Below are positions 26,164-34,583 of a stretch of 64,000 bases of DNA, in pieces. The position numbers and the translations under genes are program-made. How positions within the stretch are numbered: position 1 is the stretch's first letter; every line of letters starts with the position of its first letter. The notes beneath the pieces were generated by a model, which saw nothing but the letters and a program-made list of their open reading frames with translations, was not told the DNA's origin and did no database searches. Source of the stretch: Arthrobacter_H sp048266065 (GTDB taxonomy: Bacteria; Actinomycetota; Actinomycetes; Actinomycetales; Micrococcaceae); the NCBI RefSeq assembly GCF_048266065.1, contig NZ_JBLXAH010000009.1:85987-149986 (forward strand), given 5' to 3'.

Positions 26164-26242
26164 CCCTCCGCTAGTGCTAACTAGATCAGGTTCGTTCGGG
26201 TGTGATCTCAGTCCGCTCGTGTGGGGCGGACACCCCGTGTCA
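26164..26242 (-). promoter_or_regulatory. TPP riboswitch (thi box) of the thiamine operon
   Basis: On the minus strand the consensus blocks appear in order: ACACGGGGTG, then CTGAGATCACACCC, GAACCTGATCTAGTTA and a final GCGGAGGGA. The last block contains the thiM Shine-Dalgarno sequence, and the start codon is nine bases on. Binding of thiamine diphosphate would therefore close the ribosome site, giving translational repression as in other actinobacterial thi boxes. Confidence 0.95.
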
Positions 26243-26334
26243 ATGTGCGCGAGCCTACCGGCAGCGGGCGTCACGGGACAACTTGGTGACCCGGACCACC
26301 CGAATCACCGGCTGCGGGCGTTACTGTCATACGC

Positions 26335-27765
26335 ATGGCCAAGAACCGACGTGCCCCCTCGACCGCTGCACCCCTGGATCCCCGGACGCCCGCCGAACGA
26401 CCGGCCGACGCCGCCCGGCGGCTGCGCGACGCCACCGACTCCCGCCTGGCCCAGACCCGGCGATTCCGTTCCGTGCAGTTGAAGGCGCTCGAGAGGCTGC
26501 TCGCCGAAAACGACGAGGCGCTGTGCGCTGCCTTGGCGGCCGACCTGGGCAAACCGGACGCCGAATCCCGCCTGACGGAGCTGGACCGCATCAAGGCGGA
26601 GATCGACCACGCGCAACTGCATCTGGGCGACTGGGTCGCCGACCGGCACGTGAGGGTCCCCGTGTCCCTGCAGCCGGCCACGGCGCGCGTCCAGGCGCGC
26701 CCGCTGGGCATGGTCCTGGTCATCGCACCCTGGAACTACCCCGTCCTGCTGCTGCTCGGCCCCCTCGTCGGTGCCCTGGCCGCGGGGAACACCGTGGTCC
26801 TGAAACCCTCCGAACTCGCGCCCGCCACGTCGGCCCTGCTGGCCCGCCTGGTGCCTGCCTACCTGGACCGGCGGGCCGTCGCCGTGGTGGAGGGCGGCGC
26901 GGAGACGACGACCGAGCTGCTGGGGCAGTCGTGGGACCACATCTTCTACACCGGGGGCGAACGCGTCGGGCGGATCGTGGCCCACGCCGCCGCCGAGCAA
27001 CTCACCCCCGCGACCCTGGAACTCGGGGGCAAGAGCCCTGCGGTGGTGTGTGACGGCAACGTTGCGGCCATCGCCCGACGGATTGCGCATGGGAAGTTCA
27101 TGAATGCCGGGCAGACCTGCGTGGCACCCGACTATGTCCTGGCGGTGGGGGCGCAGGTGGCGGACGAGCTCGAGCGGCAGTTGCCGAAGGTGATCGCCTC
27201 GTTCTACGGCAAGGACCCTGCGGCCAGTCGTGACTACGGCAGGATCGTCAACGACGCCCACTTCGCGCGCATCGCCTCCTACCAGCAGCAGGGAAGGGTG
27301 GTCTCCGGAGGCTCGAACGACGCGGCCACGCGCTACATCGAGCCGACCGTGCTGGCCGATGTCGACCCGCAGGCGCCGGTGATGACCGAGGAGATCTTCG
27401 GCCCGGTCCTGCCGATCGTGCGGGTGGACCGGTTCGACGATGCTGTACGGTTCATCAACTCACGGCCCTCGCCGCTGTCCGCCTACCTCTTCAGCGAACG
27501 CCCCCGGCTGCACACCGCCTTCGAGGACCAGGTGCGTGCCGGGGGAATCGGGCACAACGTGTGCAACATGCACCTGGCCGTCCCCGACCTGCCCTTCGGC
27601 GGGGTGGGTGCATCGGGCATGGGGAACTACCACGGCAAGTGGGGATTCGACACGTTCAGCCAGCAACGCCCGGTGCTGTCGAAGACCGCGATGATCGACA
27701 CCCTGCGCGCCGTCTACCCGCCCTTCGGCTGGGCAAAGCGCAGGATCATGCGTTCGATCGGCTGA
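26335..27765 (+). CDS. Aldehyde dehydrogenase, class 3-like, 476 aa
   Basis: NAD(P)-dependent oxidation of an aldehyde to the acid. It shows VIAPWNYPVLLLLGPLVGALAAGN, VLKPSE, the nucleotide loop FYTGGERVGR, LELGGKSP (general-base E229), NAGQTCVAPD (nucleophile C262) and EEIFGPVLPI. The C-terminal NYHGKWGFDTFSQQRPVL is typical of the fatty-aldehyde/ALDH3 group. ATG 26335 is used; the N-terminal 35 residues are Arg/Pro-rich and poorly conserved. It is divergent from the thiamine operon with no shared regulation apparent. Confidence 0.92.
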   Translation: MAKNRRAPSTAAPLDPRTPAERPADAARRLRDATDSRLAQTRRFRSVQLKALERLLAENDEALCAALAADLGKPDAESRLTELDRIKAEIDHAQLHLGDWVADRHVRVPVSLQPATARVQARPLGMVLVIAPWNYPVLLLLGPLVGALAAGNTVVLKPSELAPATSALLARLVPAYLDRRAVAVVEGGAETTTELLGQSWDHIFYTGGERVGRIVAHAAAEQLTPATLELGGKSPAVVCDGNVAAIARRIAHGKFMNAGQTCVAPDYVLAVGAQVADELERQLPKVIASFYGKDPAASRDYGRIVNDAHFARIASYQQQGRVVSGGSNDAATRYIEPTVLADVDPQAPVMTEEIFGPVLPIVRVDRFDDAVRFINSRPSPLSAYLFSERPRLHTAFEDQVRAGGIGHNVCNMHLAVPDLPFGGVGASGMGNYHGKWGFDTFSQQRPVLSKTAMIDTLRAVYPPFGWAKRRIMRSIG

Positions 27766-27793
27766 GCGGGGCGCTGTCCGGTGGACAGACGAA

Positions 27794-27826
27794 AGACCCG
27801 GTCCGCAGCGGGTGCGAACCGGGTCT
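27794..27826. terminator. Hairpin between aldehyde dehydrogenase and betaine-binding protein genes
   Basis: AGACCCGGT (27794-27802) pairs with ACCGGGTCT (27818-27826). On the minus strand the stem is followed by TTCGTC, a weak T tract. The flanking genes converge. Confidence 0.5.
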
Positions 27827-27860
27827 CCGGAGGGGATCTGGATCCAGACCCGTGGTGTGG

Positions 27861-28775
27861 CTACTCCTTGGTCAGGGCGTCGACGTAGTCCTGGTTCTCG
27901 GAGATCCACTTGTCGACGATCGGCGCGTAGTCGTCCGTATCGGTGCCGTTGAACATGGCGTTCTCCAACGAGAACAGGTGCTCGTCGTCCATCTTGAAGT
28001 TGTCCAGCCACTTGGACAGCCCCGGGTAGTTTTCCTTGAAGTCCTTGTTGCCGTAGGACGTGATGTTCTCGGCCTTGCCCATGGCTCCCTTGGGGTCCTT
28101 CAGGTCCTTGATCGGGAACTCATCGTAGGCCCAGTGCGGACGCCACAGGGTGACCACGATGTTGTCGCCGGCCTTGGTGGCCTTCTTCAACTGGCTCAGC
28201 ATGGCCGGGGTGGAAGACGTCTTGAAATCCATTTTCTCCAGACCGTATTCCGGGATCGCCTTTTCCTGGGTGGCCTTGGTCAAACCGGCGCCCGGGTCGA
28301 TGCCGTAGATTGTGTTGTCGAACTTGTCGGCGTTGGCTGCCAACTCGTCCAAGGAGTCAATGGGGGCGTCCTTGTTGACCGCGATCGTCAGTTTGGCGTC
28401 GTCGTACCAGGTGCCCAACTTCGTCATCTGGTCGCCGTACTTCTTCATGTAGTCCTTATGGGTCTGCGGCATCCACACGTCCATGGTCAGGTCGAGGTCG
28501 CCAGAGGCAACGCCGGAGAAGACCGGGGCGGCATCGGCGTCGGTGAGGGTGACGTCGTATCCCTTCTTGTCCAGGATCTGCTTCCAGAGGTTGGACACTG
28601 CGACGCCTTCGTCCCATCCGGCCATGACACCGATGTTCAGGGCCGCCTTGTCGCCGTTTTCCGGTGAGGCCGGGGCAGCGGATTCGCCGCTGCCGCCGCT
28701 GCCGCTTCCGCAGGCAGTCAGGGCCATGGCCGCCACGGCGGCTATCCCCATCATTGATGCGAGTTTCTTCTTCAT
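27861..28775 (-). CDS. Glycine betaine/proline ABC transporter substrate-binding lipoprotein, 304 aa
   Basis: Lipoprotein signal with lipobox LTAC (C22), then an OpuAC-type binding fold: NIGVMAGWDEGVAVSNLWKQIL, SGDLDLTMDVWMPQTHKDYMKKYGDQM and VVTLWRPHWAYDEFPIKDLKDPKG. Trp residues in WDEG, DVWMP and LWRPHW are the likely aromatic box for the quaternary amine. It captures osmoprotectant outside the membrane and delivers it to the adjacent permease. AAAGGA lies upstream of ATG 28775. The gene is 42 bp after the permease in the same minus-strand operon. Confidence 0.92.
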   Translation of the reverse strand: MKKKLASMMGIAAVAAMALTACGSGSGGSGESAAPASPENGDKAALNIGVMAGWDEGVAVSNLWKQILDKKGYDVTLTDADAAPVFSGVASGDLDLTMDVWMPQTHKDYMKKYGDQMTKLGTWYDDAKLTIAVNKDAPIDSLDELAANADKFDNTIYGIDPGAGLTKATQEKAIPEYGLEKMDFKTSSTPAMLSQLKKATKAGDNIVVTLWRPHWAYDEFPIKDLKDPKGAMGKAENITSYGNKDFKENYPGLSKWLDNFKMDDEHLFSLENAMFNGTDTDDYAPIVDKWISENQDYVDALTKE

Positions 28776-28817
28776 TATTTGTTCCTTTCTTGGCGCCCCG
28801 CACGTGGGGCGGTTGGG

Positions 28818-29672
28818 TCAAGAGGCGTTGCGGCTCGATGCGTTTGACTGCCCGAGCGAGGCGGTGATGCGGTCCAGGATGATGGCCAGAACGACCACCG
28901 AGAGACCTGACTCGACGCCCAGCGGTGTGTTCAAGGTGGTTAGCGCCTTGTAGACGGCAGCACCCAAACCGCCCGCACCAACCATGCCGGCGATGACCAC
29001 CATGGACAGCGAGAGCATGATGACCTGGTTGATGCCGGCCATGATGGTCGGCAGGGCCAGCGGGATCTGGATCTGGCGCAGGATGCGTCCGGGGGAGGCG
29101 CCGAACGCCTGGCCGGCTTCGAGGACCTCGGTGTTAACGTTGCGGATGCCCAGCTCGGTGAAGCGGGTTCCAGGTGCCAGGGAGAAGACGATTGTCGCCA
29201 CGATGCCAGGCACGGCTCCGATCCCCAACAGCAGAATGGCCGGGATGAGGTAGACGAACGCCGGCATGGTCTGCAGGAAGTCCAATATCGGTTTGACGAT
29301 CGTGGAAACCACCCTGGATTTCGCCGTGAGGATGCCCAGCGGGACGCTGATGACGACAGCGATGACACTGGCCACCAAGACCAGCGCCAAAGTCTCCATG
29401 GAGTTCTGCCATTGGTTCATGCCGTAGATGAACAGCAGCCCGACGATCGTCCCCACGCCGAGTTTCCAGCTTCTGGCCAGCCATGCCAGGACGGCCAGCA
29501 CCAGGATGATGACCCAGAAGGGTGGCTCGGTCAGGATCCACACCAAGGAGTCGTTGAAATTCTGGAAGACCAGTTTGACGACATCGAAAAAGGCCTCGAA
29601 ATTGGCGGTAATCCAGTCCAAAACCGTTTCGACCCAGTGGCCGACGGGAATGCGGAACAGGTTCTCTCCCAT
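28818..29672 (-). CDS. Glycine betaine/proline ABC transporter permease, 284 aa
   Basis: ProW/OpuAB-like inner-membrane subunit with about six to seven hydrophobic helices. The ABC-permease EAA loop is visible as EAGQAFGASPGRILRQIQIPLALPTIMAGINQ, and VIAGMVGAGGLGAAVYKAL is the conserved C-terminal segment. ATG 29672 directly abuts the ATPase stop codon (29673-29675), so translation is probably coupled. It forms the transport pore with its neighbours. Confidence 0.92.
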   Translation of the reverse strand: MGENLFRIPVGHWVETVLDWITANFEAFFDVVKLVFQNFNDSLVWILTEPPFWVIILVLAVLAWLARSWKLGVGTIVGLLFIYGMNQWQNSMETLALVLVASVIAVVISVPLGILTAKSRVVSTIVKPILDFLQTMPAFVYLIPAILLLGIGAVPGIVATIVFSLAPGTRFTELGIRNVNTEVLEAGQAFGASPGRILRQIQIPLALPTIMAGINQVIMLSLSMVVIAGMVGAGGLGAAVYKALTTLNTPLGVESGLSVVVLAIILDRITASLGQSNASSRNAS

Positions 29673-30992
29673 CTAGCGGACCTCTCCTTCGTCCTCGATC
29701 GGGCCGTCGTCGACGGCATCACCGGGTGCCATGGTGGTTCCCTCATCTGTCCCCGCGGTCTGGCCCGGGGTGACCACGGGCATGCCACTGGTGCTCGAGG
29801 GGACGTTGCCCAGGGCGGAGAGCAGTGTGGCACGGGCAATGGCACCGATCAGGCGGCCCTCGTCGTCGACGACCGGCAGCGGGACCGGTGACTCCACGGA
29901 CCGGCCGAAGAGGTCGTTCAGGGCCGTATCGGCGGTGATCGGCGCATTGCGGGAGGTGATGATTTCCTCCAGGTTGGATCCGCCGCGTTCAAGCAGCGCC
30001 ATCACCTCGCGGTCGCGAACGGACCCCAGCAGCACGCGTCGTCGATCCACGACGAAGGCTGCCGACGTCTGGAGTTCCCGCATGGTCCGCAGTGCGTTTC
30101 GGGCTCCACCGGAGAGGTTGACGACGGCGCGCGGGGTCTCCATGACGGTTCCTGCGGTGAGCACCCGGGTGCGGTCCACGTCGCGGACGAAGGCCGAGAC
30201 GTAGTCGTTGGCTGGATGGGTGAGGATGTCATCCGGGGTGCCGATCTGCACGATCTCTCCGTCACGCATGACGGCGATGCGATCGCCGAGGAACATGGCT
30301 TCGTTCAGGTCGTGTGTGATGAAGATGATCGTCTTGCCGAGTTCGGCCTGCAAGGATGCCAGCTGCTCCTGCATGTCGCGGCGGATCAGGGGATCCAGGG
30401 CGGAGAAGGCCTCGTCCATGAGGAGGATGTCGGTTTCGGCAGCCAAGGCGCGGGCCAGGCCAACGCGTTGCTGCATGCCGCCGGAGAGCTCGCTGGGGTA
30501 TTTATCGCCCCAGCCGTTGAGACCCACGACGTCCAGGACCTTGTTGGCCCGCTGGGTCCGCTCCGCGGTTCCAACTCCCTGGATCTCCAGGGCGTAGGCG
30601 GCGTTCTGCAGGACGGTGCGGTGCGGGAGGAGGGCAAAGTGCTGGAAGACCATGGAGATCCGTTGTTGGCGGACCTTGCGCAGCTTCTTGGCCGAGATCT
30701 TGGCGATGTCAGTGTCCCCGATGACAACGGAGCCGCTGGTCATCGGCCAGAGGCCGTTGAGCATGCGGATCAGGGTTGACTTCCCGGAGCCGGAGAGGCC
30801 CATGACCACGAAGATCTCTCCGGGCTTCACGTCGAAGCTCGCGTCGATGACCGCCGCGGTGCCCAGGGACGAGACGTCCTTGCGGGTCTTGCCGGCCTTG
30901 AGGAGCTTGACCGCCTCATTGCCCCGGCGGCCGAAGACCTTGTACGCGTTGCTCACGCGTAGCGCCGGTTGCGCTGTCTCAGTAGTATTCAC
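29673..30992 (-). CDS. Glycine betaine/proline ABC transporter ATPase with CBS domains, 439 aa
   Basis: ProV/OpuAA type. Walker A is GLSGSGKST, the signature is LSGGMQQR and Walker B is ILLMDEAFSALD. After residue 280 a pair of CBS domains follows (AAFVVDRRRVLLG and the later LPVVDDEGRLIGAI), the usual ionic-strength or c-di-AMP sensing part. A 40-residue Gly/Thr/Asp tail ends the protein. The start is GTG at 30992 with only a weak ribosome site. It heads the three-gene operon and has a 324-bp leader upstream. Confidence 0.92.
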   Translation of the reverse strand: MNTTETAQPALRVSNAYKVFGRRGNEAVKLLKAGKTRKDVSSLGTAAVIDASFDVKPGEIFVVMGLSGSGKSTLIRMLNGLWPMTSGSVVIGDTDIAKISAKKLRKVRQQRISMVFQHFALLPHRTVLQNAAYALEIQGVGTAERTQRANKVLDVVGLNGWGDKYPSELSGGMQQRVGLARALAAETDILLMDEAFSALDPLIRRDMQEQLASLQAELGKTIIFITHDLNEAMFLGDRIAVMRDGEIVQIGTPDDILTHPANDYVSAFVRDVDRTRVLTAGTVMETPRAVVNLSGGARNALRTMRELQTSAAFVVDRRRVLLGSVRDREVMALLERGGSNLEEIITSRNAPITADTALNDLFGRSVESPVPLPVVDDEGRLIGAIARATLLSALGNVPSSTSGMPVVTPGQTAGTDEGTTMAPGDAVDDGPIEDEGEVR

Positions 30993-31316
30993 GTTTTCCC
31001 GTCCACGGCCTGGGTCCGGGTGGAGGCAGACCGATTGCTCGGCAACCCGTCCCCGACGTGCAGATCCATGGCCGCCAGCGATGGGGCCAGGAAAGTCCGT
31101 CTGACAGGGCGAGTGATTGACTTTCTACTGCAACGCTAACAACCCGATGTTCGCCGTGGGCTGAAATCCGTTGTTTGACTGAGGCTACACCCGGGCTTGG
31201 TGGAGGTGCATCCCTTGGGGCGCAACGGGTCCAGCGAAGTTATGGCATTGTGACGGGAGATCTTGTCAAAGTGTCGGCAAACGGGTTGATTTGCTGTTGA
31301 CGGGACGTCAAGCAGG
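30993..31316. other. Long leader between the betaine ATPase and phosphoglucomutase genes
   Basis: No gene is credible here on either strand. Visible structure: an inverted repeat GAAAGTC (31091-31097) with GACTTTC (31119-31125), and a short hairpin TTGACG-GGA-CGTCAA (31297-31311) just after the phosphoglucomutase stop. It must hold the promoter of the osmoprotectant operon and could hold a cis-RNA. I could not match it to the ydaO or SAM consensus. Confidence 0.5.
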
Positions 31317-32978
31317 TCAGCCGATGATGGAGTCCACCAGCGCCTTGGCCTCCTGCTGGACCTGCTTCAAGTGTCCCTCGCCCTTGAACGATTCGGCGTA
31401 GATCTTGTAAACATCCTCTGTACCCGAGGGGCGGGCGGCAAACCATGCATTCTCGGTGGTGACCTTCAGGCCCCCGATGGGGGCACCGTTTCCGGGAGCC
31501 TCGGTCAGCCGGGCGGTGATGGTTTCGCCGGCGAGCTCGGACGCGGCCACGTCGGTGGCCGAGAGCTTGGCCAGGGCCGCCTTCTGTTCCCGGGTGGCCG
31601 CCGCGTCGATGCGCGCATACGCCGGGGAGCCGAAATCGGCTGTCAGGCGCGTGTAGTGCTCACTGGGGGAGGAGCCTGTCACTGCCTGGATTTCCGAGGC
31701 CAGCAGGGCCAGGAGCAATCCATCCTTGTCGGTGGTCCACGGGGTGCCGTCGAAGCGCACGAAGCTCGCTCCGGCGGATTCCTCGCCGCCGAAGACGCCG
31801 GTGCCGTCCAGCAACCCCGGGACGAACCACTTGAAGCCCACGGGGACCTCGACGAGTTCGCGGCCCAGGGAGGCGGCAACGCGGTCGATCATGGAGGAAC
31901 TGACCAGTGTCTTGCCGACCCCGGCGCCCTGGGGCCACTGGGGTCGGTGGCGGTACAGGTAGTCGATGGCCACGGAGAGGAAGTGGTTGGGGTTCATCAG
32001 CCCGGCGTCGGGGGTGACGATTCCGTGCCGGTCGGCGTCGGCGTCGTTGCCGGTGGCGATGTCGAAGGCCGCGCCACCTTCCCGGACCTTGGCGATGAGC
32101 CCGGCCATGGCCGACGGCGAGGAGCAATCCATGCGGATCTTGCCATCCCAGTCCAGGGTCATGAAGGACCAGCGGGGATCGACCTCGGGGTTCACCACCG
32201 TCAGGTCCAGGCCGTGGCGCTCGCCGATCGCGCCCCAATAGTCCACCGAGGCCCCGCCCATGGGGTCGGCGCCGATGCGGACCCCGGCGGCACGGATGGC
32301 GTCCATGTCCAGGACCTCGGGCAGTGAGCCGACGTAGGCGTCGAGGAAATCGTAGGTGCCCAGGTTCTCCGCGAAACGGGCCTGGGAGATCGTCACCCGG
32401 TTCACCCCGGCCAGCCCGGCGGTGAGCAGGTCGTTGGCACGATCTGCGATCCACGAGGTGGCATCGGAATCGGCGGGGCCGCCATGTGGCGGGTTGTACT
32501 TGAAGCCCCCGTCGGAGGGGGGATTGTGGGAGGGGGTGATGACGATGCCGTCCGCGTGCCGGGCATGGTCTCCGGCGGCCAGGTCCCGGTTGTGCGTGAG
32601 GATGGCGTGGCTGACGGCGGGGGTGGGAGTCCAGCCGTTGCGGGCATCGACGCGCACGTCGACGCCGTTGGCGATGAGGACCTCCAGGGCGGTGTCCTGT
32701 GCCGGATCGGAAAGGGCATGGGTGTCCTTGCCCACGAACAGCGGACCGGCGATGCCGCGTCCCTTCCGGTACTCCACGATCGCCTGGGTGATGGCGGCAA
32801 TGTGGTTTTCGTTGAACGATCCGTTCACCGACTTCCCCCGGTGCCCGGAGGTGCCGAAGGCCACCCGCTGGGAGGGGTCTTCCGGATCCGGCACCACGTC
32901 GAAGTACGCGGAGCGGACGGCATCGAGATCGATCAGGTCCTCGGGGAGCGCACGCATCCCCGCACGATTGGCAGCCAT
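31317..32978 (-). CDS. pgm: Alpha-phosphoglucomutase, 553 aa
   Basis: Interconverts glucose-1-phosphate and glucose-6-phosphate, linking glycogen and cell-wall sugar supply to glycolysis. It has the N-terminal FGTSGHRGKS, the phosphoserine loop ITPSHNP with S150, the metal loop DNDADRHG form (GNDADADRHG) and GEESAGASF for sugar binding, with the C-terminal ARPSGTEDVYKIY phosphate site. Length matches the E. coli Pgm type. ATG 32978 is used. It stands alone; a strong terminator from the peptide transporter gene lies just upstream. Confidence 0.95.
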   Translation of the reverse strand: MAANRAGMRALPEDLIDLDAVRSAYFDVVPDPEDPSQRVAFGTSGHRGKSVNGSFNENHIAAITQAIVEYRKGRGIAGPLFVGKDTHALSDPAQDTALEVLIANGVDVRVDARNGWTPTPAVSHAILTHNRDLAAGDHARHADGIVITPSHNPPSDGGFKYNPPHGGPADSDATSWIADRANDLLTAGLAGVNRVTISQARFAENLGTYDFLDAYVGSLPEVLDMDAIRAAGVRIGADPMGGASVDYWGAIGERHGLDLTVVNPEVDPRWSFMTLDWDGKIRMDCSSPSAMAGLIAKVREGGAAFDIATGNDADADRHGIVTPDAGLMNPNHFLSVAIDYLYRHRPQWPQGAGVGKTLVSSSMIDRVAASLGRELVEVPVGFKWFVPGLLDGTGVFGGEESAGASFVRFDGTPWTTDKDGLLLALLASEIQAVTGSSPSEHYTRLTADFGSPAYARIDAAATREQKAALAKLSATDVAASELAGETITARLTEAPGNGAPIGGLKVTTENAWFAARPSGTEDVYKIYAESFKGEGHLKQVQQEAKALVDSIIG

Positions 32979-33004
32979 GGGTACAGCTAACCAGAAAGGG
33001 CACC

Positions 33005-33044
33005 AAAAAGCCCCCGGCCCCCGACCAGAAGTCGGGGGCCGGGG
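33005..33044 (-). terminator. Intrinsic terminator of the peptide transporter gene
   Basis: Perfect 14-bp stem (33012-33025 with 33031-33044), 5-nt loop, followed on the minus strand by CTTTTT (33005-33010 on the plus strand AAAAAG). It lies 29 bp after the transporter stop. Confidence 0.9.
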
Positions 33045-33073
33045 CCAATTTGACGTGGCGTGAACCGGTTGGG

Positions 33074-34531
33074 CTACTTCACCCCGGACATCAGGGCCTT
33101 GATGGGCTTCACGGAAGCCGCCAGGGCGATGCCCAGGACGATCGAGGTGGCGCCGAGCACCAGGAAGTAGGGGACCTCGTTGCCCTCGGTGTAGAAGCCG
33201 GCCAGGATTCCGGCCAGGGTCGTTCCCAGGGAGACCGAGAGGTAGAACAAGGCAACCATCTGGGTGGTGAAGGCGACCGGGGCCAGCTTCGTGGCAACTG
33301 ACAGGCCGATGGGGCTGAGCAGCAACTCGGCCATGGTGAACAGGAACAGGATCCCGGCCAGGGCCAGCAACGGCGTCTTCTCCAGCGAGTTCAACGGGAT
33401 GAACACCAGGAAGGCGATGCCCATGACCACCAGCGCGCCGCCGAATTTCAGCGGCGTCGAGGGCTGCTTGTCACCCATCTTGGTCCAGATGCCTGCAAAG
33501 ACAGCGGCGAAGATGATGATGAACACGGGGTTGATGGACTGGGTCCAGCTCGCCGGCATTTCCCATCCGAAGAAGTTGCGGTCCAGGCGCTGCTCCGAAT
33601 AGACGGCGATGAAGGTGAACTGCTGCTGGAACAGGGCCCAGAACGCCGCCGAGGCGATGTAGAGCGGGATGAACGCCGTGACACGGCGGCGTTCGGTGCC
33701 GTCGACCTTCTTGGAGCCCAGGATGACGACGAAGTAGATCACCGATGCGGCGACCACGACGATGGCGATGGTCGTCGCCAGGTTGTCGGCGTGCACGAGG
33801 CCGGTGGTGAGCAGGACGATGATGACGGCGATGCCGATCAGCACGCCGATGCCGTAGCGAATGCGCAGGTTCCCGGGCAGGGGATCGGTGACGTGGTGCG
33901 TCGAAGCGGGCAGCTTCTTGCGGCCCAATGCGTAGATGGTCAGCCCGATCGCCATGCCGATCGCCGCCAGGCCGAAGCCGTAGTGGAAGCCCAGCCGGGT
34001 CTGGAGCAGGCCGGTGAGCAGCGGGCCAATCAAGGCACCGGTGTTCACGCCCATGTAGAAGATGGAGAAGCCCGCATCCCGGCGGTTGTCCTTCTCGGCA
34101 TACAGCGAGCCGACCAGCGTCGTTGCCGTTGCCTTCAGGCCGCCCGATCCGAGGGCCACCAGCAGCAGGCCGACCGTCAGGCCGACGACGCCGGGAAGCA
34201 CCGCCAGGGCAATGTGGCCGCACATGATCATGATGGCCGTATAGAAGAGCACGCGCTCGGATCCGAAGAGCCGGTCCGCGACCCAGGCGCCGAAGATGGT
34301 GCTGAGGTAGACGGTGCCGCCATAGGCGCCGACCAGGCTCAGGGACAGCCCCTGGTCCAGGCCCAGGCCGCCCTTGGACACCTCGAAGTACATGTAATAG
34401 GCGAGGATGCCCTGCATGCCGTAGAAGGAGAAGCGCTCCCACATCTCGACGTTGAAGAGGTTGAAGAGCATCCGGGGGTGGCCAAAGAAGGTCTTTCCGG
34501 CCGGTTCCCGCGTGGTATTCAATGAGGTCAT
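33074..34531 (-). CDS. Peptide:H+ symporter, POT family, 485 aa
   Basis: Imports di- and tripeptides. The POT signature appears as NVEMWERFSFYGMQGILAYYM (ExxERF in the first helix) and FSIFYMGVNTGALIGPLLTG, with GAWVADRLFGSERVL between them. About 14 hydrophobic segments. Length is typical of DtpT. ATG 34531 is preceded by AT-rich DNA, likely its promoter. It is a single-gene unit ending in the terminator at 33005-33044. The downstream neighbour on the same strand is phosphoglucomutase, separated by that terminator. Confidence 0.93.
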   Translation of the reverse strand: MTSLNTTREPAGKTFFGHPRMLFNLFNVEMWERFSFYGMQGILAYYMYFEVSKGGLGLDQGLSLSLVGAYGGTVYLSTIFGAWVADRLFGSERVLFYTAIMIMCGHIALAVLPGVVGLTVGLLLVALGSGGLKATATTLVGSLYAEKDNRRDAGFSIFYMGVNTGALIGPLLTGLLQTRLGFHYGFGLAAIGMAIGLTIYALGRKKLPASTHHVTDPLPGNLRIRYGIGVLIGIAVIIVLLTTGLVHADNLATTIAIVVVAASVIYFVVILGSKKVDGTERRRVTAFIPLYIASAAFWALFQQQFTFIAVYSEQRLDRNFFGWEMPASWTQSINPVFIIIFAAVFAGIWTKMGDKQPSTPLKFGGALVVMGIAFLVFIPLNSLEKTPLLALAGILFLFTMAELLLSPIGLSVATKLAPVAFTTQMVALFYLSVSLGTTLAGILAGFYTEGNEVPYFLVLGATSIVLGIALAASVKPIKALMSGVK

Positions 34532-34583
34532 TTACAGTATTTTGCGCTTGTGTGTCCCAAAACGCCTACTTCAGTGAAGTGAA

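Noticed and set aside
31001..31090. A SAM-type or ydaO riboswitch suggested by GGCAACCCGTCCCC-like sequence.
   Set aside because: On the plus strand no gene follows in the right direction, and on the minus strand the conserved core blocks could not be found in order.
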